From Elusimicrobiota bacterium (GTDB taxonomy: Bacteria; Elusimicrobiota; Elusimicrobia; UBA1565; UBA9628), in assembly GCA_028869495.1 (NCBI GenBank), contig JAGWRY010000395.1, positions 1-12,689 of the forward strand: 12,689 nucleotides of DNA, read 5' to 3'. Positions 1 to 5,150 of this stretch are shown here, in pieces (the first letter of the stretch is position 1; every line of letters begins with the position of its first letter). The notes beneath the pieces were generated by a model. The model searched no databases and was not told the DNA's origin. It worked only from the letters and a program-made list of their open reading frames with translations. The position numbers and the translations under genes were made by a program.

Positions 1-205
1 AGTCCGGGCTCTCGTCCACCGAGCCGACGATCGCGCCGATCGGGCACTCGGGCAGGCAGACGCCGCAATCGATGCAGACCTCGGGATCGATGATCATGAA
101 ATCCTGATCCTGATACTTGCCGGGGTGGATGCACTCCACCGGGCAGACGTCGACGCAGGCGGCGTAGACCTCGCCGAGACACCCTTCGATGATCACGTGA
201 GACAT
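1..205 (-). CDS. Seven-iron-type ferredoxin (4Fe-4S/3Fe-4S), 3' end outside window
   Basis: Small electron-carrier ferredoxin, presumably cytoplasmic; the first 68 codons are in the window and the C-terminus is cut off. Reading the minus strand from the ATG at 205 gives MSHVIIEGCLGEVYAACVDV followed by two cysteine clusters. Cysteines lie at residues 9, 17, 21, 25, 44, 47, 50 and 54. The first cluster has C-x7-C-x3-C-P, with Glu12 where an eight-iron ferredoxin has its second cysteine. The second cluster is a full CxxCxxC-xxx-CP. This matches the Azotobacter FdI pattern, where the family would use C9, C17 and C54 for a 3Fe-4S centre and C21, C44, C47 and C50 for a 4Fe-4S centre; C25 would be free. 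The cluster assignment is inferred from spacing. A purine-rich stretch (GGAAGGGGGAAG) precedes the start. The gene is divergent from the porin operon, and no clear promoter of its own was found. Confidence 0.93.
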   Translation of the reverse strand, partial: MSHVIIEGCLGEVYAACVDVCPVECIHPGKYQDQDFMIIDPEVCIDCGVCLPECPIGAIVGSVDESPD

Positions 206-230
206 GAGGACTTCCCCCTTCCTTTAACGG

Positions 231-279
231 AACGCGTGGCGTGAGGCCGGAAAACGCGTTATACTGACGTCACCGTGAC
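231..279 (+). promoter_or_regulatory. Promoter and palindrome cluster before the porin operon
   Basis: A good -10 hexamer, TATACT, lies at 260-265, nine bases before the GTG start at 275. No convincing -35 was found 16-18 bases upstream (TGGCGT at 237-242 is the nearest candidate). Three symmetric elements surround it. AACGCGT at 231-237 and ACGCGTT at 254-260 form an inverted repeat of a palindromic core, about two helical turns apart. TGACGTCA at 265-272 is a perfect palindrome. GTCACCGTGAC at 269-279 is a perfect inverted repeat spanning the start codon. These could be operators, but no regulator can be named from the sequence. Confidence 0.5.
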
Positions 280-1726
280 CCATCGTACCTCTTGCGTCCG
301 GGCCTGTCAAATTGTCGTCCTGGCGCTCCTGGCGCCCCTCGCGGCGCCCGCCGCGGCGCGCGCCGGCGCGGCGGGGGGGCTGCCGAAGACCGCCCTGGAC
401 GGGCGGGATTTCCTGCTGGAGAACCTCGGCAAGATGCGCCTCTACGGCAGCATGTCGCTGAACTGGCGCAACGTCGGTCCGCGCGAGCCCGGCTTCGAGA
501 CGCAGATCCAGAACGAGGTCTACCTCGCCGACATGTACTTCGGCGCCGAGGGGCCGGTCCTGACGGGGGTCCCGTTCCACCTCGAGCTCCACGTGCCGAC
601 GTCGAAGCAGGGCGACGTGCGCCTCTACCAGATCTACGCCGAGTACGACCGGATCCGTCGCCTGCGCTTCCAGGCCGGCAAGTTCCTGGTCCCGTTCGGG
701 CGCTACAACGAGCTCTACCGCCCGGACCAGTTCCTGACCGTCACTCGGCCGCTCTTGTACGCGTCGCCGGACTCGATCGACCTGGTCGTGCGCCCGAACT
801 CGCCGCGCCCGCCGATCAGCGCCGGCTACACGGACCTGGGCGCGCGCGTCAGCTGGTACCCGGTGCGCGTGAGCGCGTGGATCCCCGACGAACTGACCCT
901 CTACGTCGTCAACGGCTACGGCGAGAGCACGAACCGCTCGCGGACCTTCCCGAACCCGGACAACCTCGGCATCCCGGGCCCGCCGACCAACGGCGTGACC
1001 CCGGATTTCGGCCACCAGAACAACAACCTCGCCGACAACAACAACGTGAAGTCCGTCGGCGGGCGCGTCGTCTTCGGGCTCGGCGACCTGCGCCTGCCGT
1101 TCCCCCTGCCGGAGCGCGCGGCGGACTTGACCGGCGTCGTCCTGGGCTTCTCGGGCATGGACGGCCAGTACGACCTGGAGGGCGCGCTCAACTACCAGAT
1201 CTGGGACGTCAACTGGGCGTTCGACTACCGGGGCGTCAGCCTGTCCGGCGAGGCGATGTACTCGACCGACCAGTTCCTGAACCCGCTGATGGTCTCCTCG
1301 ACGACCGACACGAGCCCGGCGCTGGTCAGCCCGGTGACGCAGACCCGCCTGCGCGAGGAGCTCTACGGCTACTTCGTGCAGGCGGCCTTCCCGGTGATGC
1401 GGCGCCCGCCGCTCGGCCGCCGCCTGACCGGAGTCCTCGTCTTCAACCAGATGTACCGCCGCGGGCCGCTCCTGGACTTCCTGCTCAACTACAACGACGG
1501 CTCGACCGTCTACCCGTCGATGACCGCCTACAAGACCGGCGCGCCGCAGACGCAGACCCAGATCGACAAGTACACGGCGGCGCTGAACTACGTCCTGTCC
1601 GAGCACTTCACGCTGAAGTTCGACTACTCGTACTGGGTGATGGGCAAGTCCACGGTGCTGAGCGCGACGTCGCTGGGCGCGCACGACATCTACCAGACGG
1701 CGTTCTCGCTGGTGATGGGCTTCTGA
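275..1726 (+). CDS. Outer-membrane porin-like beta-barrel protein
   Basis: Predicted exported outer-membrane beta-barrel of 483 residues. Residues 1-30 form a signal peptide with an Arg-containing n-region and a Leu/Ala core ending in APAAARA. The remainder alternates polar and hydrophobic/aromatic residues, as expected for transmembrane strands, and ends in SLVMGF; a C-terminal Phe is the usual barrel-assembly signal. The stretch around residues 132-160 (FQAGKFLVPFGRYNELYRPD and the following TVTRPLL) resembles porins loosely related to the phosphate-selective OprO/OprP family, but substrate cannot be read from the sequence. A long Asn-rich segment near residues 243-253 is probably an external loop. 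The GTG start at 275 is chosen because it gives an intact signal peptide and sits just behind the -10 box. The stop overlaps the ATG of the next gene by one base, so the two are probably translationally coupled. Confidence 0.85.
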   Translation: MTHRTSCVRACQIVVLALLAPLAAPAAARAGAAGGLPKTALDGRDFLLENLGKMRLYGSMSLNWRNVGPREPGFETQIQNEVYLADMYFGAEGPVLTGVPFHLELHVPTSKQGDVRLYQIYAEYDRIRRLRFQAGKFLVPFGRYNELYRPDQFLTVTRPLLYASPDSIDLVVRPNSPRPPISAGYTDLGARVSWYPVRVSAWIPDELTLYVVNGYGESTNRSRTFPNPDNLGIPGPPTNGVTPDFGHQNNNLADNNNVKSVGGRVVFGLGDLRLPFPLPERAADLTGVVLGFSGMDGQYDLEGALNYQIWDVNWAFDYRGVSLSGEAMYSTDQFLNPLMVSSTTDTSPALVSPVTQTRLREELYGYFVQAAFPVMRRPPLGRRLTGVLVFNQMYRRGPLLDFLLNYNDGSTVYPSMTAYKTGAPQTQTQIDKYTAALNYVLSEHFTLKFDYSYWVMGKSTVLSATSLGAHDIYQTAFSLVMGF

Positions 1727-2640
1727 TGCTCGCCGCGATCCGCCGCGCGGCGCCGCGCGAGGACCTCTGGCTGGCGGCGTGGCTGGGGCTGTTCGCGCTG
1801 ACCGCCGGGGTCCTCGTCGCGCTCAACGGCGCGTTCTTCCGCTACACGGGCATCGCGTACTTCCCGCGCGCGCTGCTGTGCGTCCTGCCGCCGCTCGTCG
1901 AGCTGGCCGCCTTCGGCGCGTGGCTGGAGCCCCGCCAGCCGCGCGCGGCCTTCGCCGTCCGCCACCTGTCGTTCTACGCGCTCGAGACGGTCGCGCTCGC
2001 CTGGCTCTTGACCGGGATCCAGTACACGCCGTTTCCGCCGATCGACGCGCGCCTGGCGCGCTGGGACGCGGCGCTGGGCTGGAGCACGACCGGGGTGCTG
2101 GCCTGGACCTGGTCGCACCCTCTCCTGCGCCGGCTGATGCAGTGGTGCTACGCGTCGCTGAACGTCCAGCTCGTCGCGCTGCCGGCCGCCGCGGCGCTCG
2201 GCCGGGACCGGCGCACGATGCGCGTCTACCTGTACGCGGTCGCCTACTCGTTTTTGGCCGGCGGGCTGTTCTACTACTTCTTCCCGAGCTCGGGACCGGC
2301 CGCGGTCTTCTCGAGCCCGTTCTTCACCGCCGAGCAGCGCAACACCTTCGTCAAGTTCTGGCAGGTCCACCACGGCCTGCCGGTCGCCTCGGTGATGGGG
2401 GGGATGATCGCCTTTCCGTCCTTCCACGTCGCCTGGGCGGTCCTGCTGACCTACGCCGCGCGCCCCTGGCGGCCGCTGTTCCGGGCCGCGGCGGCGCTGA
2501 ACGTCCTGGTCGTCGCGTCGACCCTGCTCCTGGGCTGGCATTACCTCCTCGACGTCCCCGCGGGCCTCGCGCTGGCGGGGGCCAGCCTGTGGGCCGCCGA
2601 GCGCACGCACGCCCGGCTGTCCCGGCGGGGGGCCGCGTGA
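1726..2640 (+). CDS. PAP2_3/Aur1-like integral membrane phosphatase or phosphotransferase
   Basis: Polytopic inner-membrane protein of 304 residues with about seven or eight hydrophobic segments (roughly 14-34, 47-66, 84-98, 143-158, 167-187, 232-247, 254-270, 274-292). Two PAP2-superfamily catalytic motifs are visible. FPSFHVAWA at 230-238 holds the first catalytic His (234). GWHYLLDVPAG at 270-280 holds the second His (272) with Asp276. The FPSxHvA and HYxxDvxAG forms are those of the PAP2_3 branch (Aur1/Ipt1 inositolphosphotransferase-like) rather than of classical PgpB. The likely role is transfer or removal of a phosphate-linked head group on a lipid at the outer face of the inner membrane; the actual substrate is unknown. 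The ATG at 1726 overlaps the porin TGA, and the stop overlaps the next GTG. A start far upstream in the same frame (292) was discarded because it only reads through the porin gene. Confidence 0.87.
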   Translation: MLAAIRRAAPREDLWLAAWLGLFALTAGVLVALNGAFFRYTGIAYFPRALLCVLPPLVELAAFGAWLEPRQPRAAFAVRHLSFYALETVALAWLLTGIQYTPFPPIDARLARWDAALGWSTTGVLAWTWSHPLLRRLMQWCYASLNVQLVALPAAAALGRDRRTMRVYLYAVAYSFLAGGLFYYFFPSSGPAAVFSSPFFTAEQRNTFVKFWQVHHGLPVASVMGGMIAFPSFHVAWAVLLTYAARPWRPLFRAAAALNVLVVASTLLLGWHYLLDVPAGLALAGASLWAAERTHARLSRRGAA

Positions 2641-3599
2641 GGGCGGCGCTCGCGGCCGTCCTGCTCGCCGCGGCGCATCCCGCCGCGGCCGGCCGCCTGG
2701 ACCTCCCGAAGGGGACGTTCCGCGTCGTCTCGGTCTCCACGGCCGCCTTCCCGCGCGGCGTCGAGCGCCTGCTGACGTTCCCGTCCGCGGTCAAGAGCCC
2801 GTGGCCGCGCAACGACACGGTCTGGGCGCACTTCATCGTGCCGCGCTCGGCGCGCGGGCGGCCCGTGCCGGCGGTGCTGGTCCTGCCGGTGATGGCCGCG
2901 CCGAACGTCTGGATCGAACTGCACTTCGTGCGCCGCTTCGTCGCCGACGGGATGGCGGTGATGTGGCTCGAGATGCCGACGCAGTTCCACCGCCGTCCGA
3001 GCCCGCTCGAGCCGAGCGGCCAGGTGTTCCTGGCGCGCTCGTCGCGCCAGCTGGCGGCCAACTTCCGCCAGTCGGTGCTCGACGCGCGCCGCGCGCTGGG
3101 CGTGCTCGCCGCCCGGCCCGAGGTCGAGCCGGACCGGATCGCGATCTTCGGGATCAGCCTCGGCTCCTTGGTCGGCGCGGCCGCCTACTCCGCGGACCCG
3201 CGCCCGCGCCTCGGCGTCTTCCTGCTGGGCGGAGCGGACTTGCCGTCTCTGGTCGTCAACAGCTCGCTCAGCGGGCCGTTCGCGCGCAAGATGGGCCTGA
3301 AGCCCGCGGACCTGCGCGCGGCCTGGAAGGGGCTCGACCCGCTGAACTACGAGGCCCGCAACGCCGCCAAGCCGGCCCTGCTGGTCAACGCCCGCTCGGA
3401 CACGGTGATCCCGCGCGCCAACGCCCTGGCCCTCAAGAGGGCCTTCCCGGACGCGGAGCAGTACTGGGTCCCGTTCGGGCACTACACCTCGATCATCCAC
3501 CTGCTCTGGCTGCCGCGCTGGGTCTCGGGAAGGATCAAGAAGGCCTTGGAATCGCCCGAGGGGGGTAAAAAATCGATAAAAAGCCCCGGGAAGGCTTGA
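2637..3599 (+). CDS. Exported alpha/beta hydrolase
   Basis: Probable periplasmic serine hydrolase of 320 residues. Residues 1-18 form a short Ala/Leu-rich signal peptide ending in HPAAAG. The catalytic triad can be read directly: Ser174 in the nucleophile elbow GISLG (172-176), Asp255 in NARSDTVIP, and His282 in PFGHYTS. A strand rich in hydrophobic residues (PAVLVLPVM, 78-86) is where the oxyanion-hole strand is expected. Substrate is unknown; esterase, lipase-like and peptidase-like members all share this layout. The GTG at 2637 is chosen because it overlaps the preceding stop (GTGA) and begins exactly at the signal peptide; an earlier in-frame start at 1779 lies within the PAP2 gene. The last ten residues (KKSIKSPGKA) are lysine-rich because the DNA there doubles as an A-rich promoter region for the next unit. 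Confidence 0.88.
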   Translation: MRAALAAVLLAAAHPAAAGRLDLPKGTFRVVSVSTAAFPRGVERLLTFPSAVKSPWPRNDTVWAHFIVPRSARGRPVPAVLVLPVMAAPNVWIELHFVRRFVADGMAVMWLEMPTQFHRRPSPLEPSGQVFLARSSRQLAANFRQSVLDARRALGVLAARPEVEPDRIAIFGISLGSLVGAAAYSADPRPRLGVFLLGGADLPSLVVNSSLSGPFARKMGLKPADLRAAWKGLDPLNYEARNAAKPALLVNARSDTVIPRANALALKRAFPDAEQYWVPFGHYTSIIHLLWLPRWVSGRIKKALESPEGGKKSIKSPGKA

Positions 3600-3624
3600 C
3601 AGCTTCGGGGGGGCGGCCTAAACT
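3566..3624 (+). promoter_or_regulatory. Strong sigma70-type promoter with A-tract upstream element
   Basis: TTGACA at 3596-3601 and TAAACT at 3619-3624 are separated by exactly 17 bases. This is the best canonical promoter in the window. Upstream, 3566-3582 holds two A-tracts (TAAAAAA and ATAAAAA) in an otherwise GC-rich sequence, at about -65 to -49 from the predicted start near 3631, consistent with an UP element. The TGA stop of the hydrolase gene (3597-3599) lies inside the -35 hexamer, so coding and promoter sequence are shared. Confidence 0.8.
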
Positions 3625-3640
3625 ATCGCCAGTCGCGCAG

Positions 3641-3646
3641 AGGAGG
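3641..3646 (+). promoter_or_regulatory. Strong Shine-Dalgarno site for the first micro-lipoprotein
   Basis: AGGAGG at 3641-3646, within AGAGGAGG, lies four bases before the ATG at 3651. It sits in a short leader of about 20 bases. It is the strongest ribosome-binding site in the window and contrasts with the four units whose -10 boxes abut their start codons. Confidence 0.75.
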
Positions 3647-3650
3647 ACGC

Positions 3651-3851
3651 ATGAAAACGTTCTTGCGCTGGACCGCTTTCTCGATGGCCGCCGCTCTCAG
3701 CGGCTTCGTCGCCTGCAGCGGCAGCGGCGGAGGCTGCGGCGGGACGAACACGAACACGACGGCGGTGACGCCGACGATCATCACCTGCGGGCCCGGCACG
3801 ATCCAGCAGGGAACGACCTGCGTGCCGACCAGCGCGGTCAAGTCGAACTAG
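3651..3851 (+). CDS. Micro-lipoprotein A (66 aa), paralogue of the next gene
   Basis: Tiny predicted lipoprotein, not a recognised family. Residues 1-21 form a signal peptide (MKTFLRWTAFSMAAALSGFV then A), with a lipobox-like FVAC placing the lipidated cysteine at residue 22. The -3 residue is Phe, which is unusual for a lipobox but tolerated in some bacteria. The mature peptide of about 45 residues begins CSGSGGGCGG, followed by a Thr/Asn-rich stretch. It ends with a two-cysteine motif, CGPGTIQQGTTC (46-57), which could close a small disulfide loop. The following gene has the same layout. It is the first gene behind a near-consensus promoter with a strong ribosome-binding site, so high expression is likely. 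Role unknown. Clear paralogy over the leader and the CGxGT motif supports a real gene despite its size. Confidence 0.82.
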   Translation: MKTFLRWTAFSMAAALSGFVACSGSGGGCGGTNTNTTAVTPTIITCGPGTIQQGTTCVPTSAVKSN

Positions 3852-3983
3852 CCGCTCGAGGAAGGGGGAAGACATGAGGAACTGGATTTTGCGCGCGTCG
3901 GCTCTGACCTTCGCGGCGGCTCTGTCGGGGGCGGTCGCCTGCAGCGGCAGCGGCGGAGGCTGCGGCGGGGCGAACACGAACAC
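3708..3983 (+). repeat. Near-perfect 50-base direct repeat shared by the two micro-lipoprotein genes
   Basis: Copy one is 3708-3757 and copy two is 3934-3983. They differ at a single base (A at 3744 against G at 3970). Each covers the codons for the lipobox cysteine, the Ser/Gly-rich start of the mature protein and the NTNT tract. Flanking sequence diverges quickly outside these 50 bases, which indicates a tandem duplication in which the lipidation region has been constrained or homogenised. Confidence 0.85.
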
Positions 3984-4125
3984 CGGGGCGGCGCCGAACC
4001 CGGTCCCGCAGATGACCTGCGGCGCGGGGACCCAGCTGGTCAACAACCAGTGCGTCGTCGTCCAGACGAACAGCGACGGCTCCTCGGGGACCTCGGGGTC
4101 GACCCAGAAGGCCGTCAACCAGTAG
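3874..4125 (+). CDS. Micro-lipoprotein B (83 aa), paralogue of the preceding gene
   Basis: Second predicted small lipoprotein, 22 bases downstream of the first and surely co-transcribed. The signal peptide spans residues 1-22, with VAC giving a lipidated Cys23. The mature protein starts with the same CSGSGGGCGG and NTNT segments. It carries the same C-x10-C motif, here CGAGTQLVNNQC (49-60), and then a longer Ser/Gly/Thr-rich tail ending STQKAVNQ. The ribosome-binding region is GAGGAAGGGGGAAG, ending just before the ATG. The mature protein is about 61 residues, too small for an enzyme; a structural, anchoring or signalling role is possible but not shown. The unit ends at a perfect hairpin 30 bases downstream. 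Confidence 0.82.
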   Translation: MRNWILRASALTFAAALSGAVACSGSGGGCGGANTNTGAAPNPVPQMTCGAGTQLVNNQCVVVQTNSDGSSGTSGSTQKAVNQ

Positions 4126-4155
4126 CCGGGCCGGACGCCTCCTCTTCGGACCCAA

Positions 4156-4186
4156 AAGCGCCCCGCGCCTCCGGCGCGGGGCGCTT
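4156..4186. terminator. Bidirectional hairpin terminator between converging units
   Basis: AAGCGCCCCGCGCC (4156-4169) pairs perfectly over 14 bases with GGCGCGGGGCGCTT (4173-4186) across a TCC loop. Read on the minus strand the hairpin ends in a four-T run, so it suits the gene ending at 4200. On the plus strand it follows the second micro-lipoprotein stop by 30 bases, but only TT follows the stem. Flanking bases (AGCCGG...GGACG and CGTCCGTCCGGCT) can extend the stem imperfectly. Confidence 0.85.
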
Positions 4187-4199
4187 CGCGTCCGTCCGG

Positions 4200-5054
4200 C
4201 TATTGATCCAGCGGGACGGACTCGGGCTGCCCGCTCTGCTGCATCGCGCCGCGCGCGGCGGCGCGGTTCATGATGTCGCCGACGACCTTGGTCTGGTCGA
4301 CCTTCGACGGGTCCCCGCCGTCGATCATCGCGACGAGGCTGGGGGGCAGGCCGACGCCGGCCGCGACGCTGGAGACGACGCTCTTGATCGCGCCGTCGTT
4401 GGAGAGCAGGCCCATCGCCGAGGAGGTCAGCTCGGCCGGCGCCTGCGAGACGCCTTGGACGATGAACTGGCGGATCGCGGGATCCCCGGCCCACTTGTGC
4501 ATCATCGGGCCGAAGCTCGGGGCCCTCGCCAGGCCCGTCAAGAAGGCGACCGGGTCGTGATCGCGCATGTAGTCGTCGTTGAGCTTGCGCAGGTCCGGGT
4601 GGCTCATCCAGTCGCGCCCGTAGGCCAGCAGGGACGGGTGCTCGCGCGTCATCTTCTCCGCGTAGGCGCGCACGACGGCCTCGTCCTTGCGCGCGTTCGC
4701 CTTAAAGTCGTCGCGCGACTGGTCCTTCGGCGACGCCGCCGCGGCGCCGGACGCGCCGCCGGCGGAGGACGGCGGCGGGGCGCCTCCCTCGCCGGCGACG
4801 GAGATCCCCTCGCCGCCCTTCAGCATCGACAGCCCCGATTGCGGAGCCGGCGTCCGGTCGTCGGCCGGCAGGACCGGCGCGGGCCCGACGGCCTTCGGCG
4901 TCGAGCTCAGGTCGAAGCCCGCGGTGCTGATCGGCGGGCCGGGGCGGTTGGAGAGCAGGTACCAGCCGCCGACGCCGGCGAACGAGCCGGCGACGACGAC
5001 CGCGACGATCAGCCCTCCGGCGCGGCCGCTGCGGGGGGCGGGCTCTCCGCTCAT
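4200..5054 (-). CDS. Single-pass membrane protein with DP-rich helical repeats, function unknown
   Basis: Unrecognised protein of 284 residues. A short basic N-terminus (MSGEPAPRSGRAGG) precedes one transmembrane helix at about 15-34, so the bulk should be periplasmic, anchored in the inner membrane. Residues 36-112 form a Pro/Ala/Gly/Ser linker. Residues 113-270 are predicted helical and repetitive, with the recurring theme of hydrophobic helices bounded by HP, DP or AP: HPSLLAYGRDW, HPDLRKL, DPVAFLTGL, APSFGPMM, DPAIRQFI. This resembles STI1-type DP/NP helical motifs, but only as a visual impression. A start further upstream at 5117 was rejected because the ATG at 5054 follows a 17-base-spaced promoter directly and restores a clean membrane anchor. 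It is transcribed divergently from the PorV-LysM operon and converges on the micro-lipoproteins. I cannot assign a function. Confidence 0.8.
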   Translation of the reverse strand: MSGEPAPRSGRAGGLIVAVVVAGSFAGVGGWYLLSNRPGPPISTAGFDLSSTPKAVGPAPVLPADDRTPAPQSGLSMLKGGEGISVAGEGGAPPPSSAGGASGAAAASPKDQSRDDFKANARKDEAVVRAYAEKMTREHPSLLAYGRDWMSHPDLRKLNDDYMRDHDPVAFLTGLARAPSFGPMMHKWAGDPAIRQFIVQGVSQAPAELTSSAMGLLSNDGAIKSVVSSVAAGVGLPPSLVAMIDGGDPSKVDQTKVVGDIMNRAAARGAMQQSGQPESVPLDQ

Positions 5055-5060
5055 CTCCTG

Positions 5061-5089
5061 AGTATGGCCCCGGCCGGCGCGCGCGTCAA
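5061..5089 (-). promoter_or_regulatory. Promoter abutting the start codon of the DP-repeat protein
   Basis: On the minus strand TTGACG (5089-5084) and CATACT (5066-5061) are separated by exactly 17 bases. The -10 ends six bases before the ATG at 5054, so transcription should begin at or next to the A of the start codon. Those six bases read CAGGAG, which looks like a Shine-Dalgarno sequence but touches the ATG and would lie upstream of the predicted transcript start. Confidence 0.65.
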
Positions 5090-5095
5090 GCCCCC

Positions 5096-5107
5096 GGCGC
5101 CGGCGCC
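5096..5107. repeat. 12-base palindrome between divergent promoters
   Basis: GGCGCCGGCGCC is a perfect palindrome placed between the minus-strand -35 (5084-5089) and the plus-strand promoter region. Its location would suit a shared operator, but in DNA this GC-rich such a palindrome may be chance. Confidence 0.35.
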
Positions 5108-5136
5108 CCGTTCTCATTCCCGTAACACGCTTTCGC

Positions 5137-5142
5137 TATAAT
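5137..5142 (+). promoter_or_regulatory. Consensus -10 box just before the PorV-LysM start
   Basis: A perfect TATAAT ends eight bases before the ATG at 5151. The upstream region has no clear -35; TCATTC at 5114-5119 is the hexamer at 17-base spacing. No Shine-Dalgarno sequence fits in TCCGCCGG between the -10 and the ATG, so a leaderless or near-leaderless transcript is predicted. Confidence 0.65.
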
Positions 5143-5150
5143 TCCGCCGG

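Noticed and set aside
292..1725. Long upstream extension of the PAP2 reading frame
   Set aside because: It runs out of frame through the whole porin gene. The real start at 1726 overlaps the porin stop and opens directly on the first membrane segment.
275..1726. Naming the porin oprP or oprO
   Set aside because: The resemblance is limited to a few strand motifs and gives no basis for phosphate or polyphosphate selectivity.
1779..2636. Upstream extension of the hydrolase reading frame
   Set aside because: It is out of frame within the PAP2 gene; the GTG at 2637 starts a proper signal peptide and overlaps the preceding stop.
3581..3597. AAGCC/GGCTT inverted repeat with seven-base loop as a terminator after the hydrolase
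   Set aside because: The stem is only five base pairs, no T-run follows, and the right arm runs into the -35 hexamer of the next promoter.
5055..5117. Upstream extension of the minus-strand DP-repeat gene
   Set aside because: It would include the promoter region with TTGACG and CATACT and adds an Arg-rich stretch with no similarity to a signal; the ATG at 5054 is better placed.
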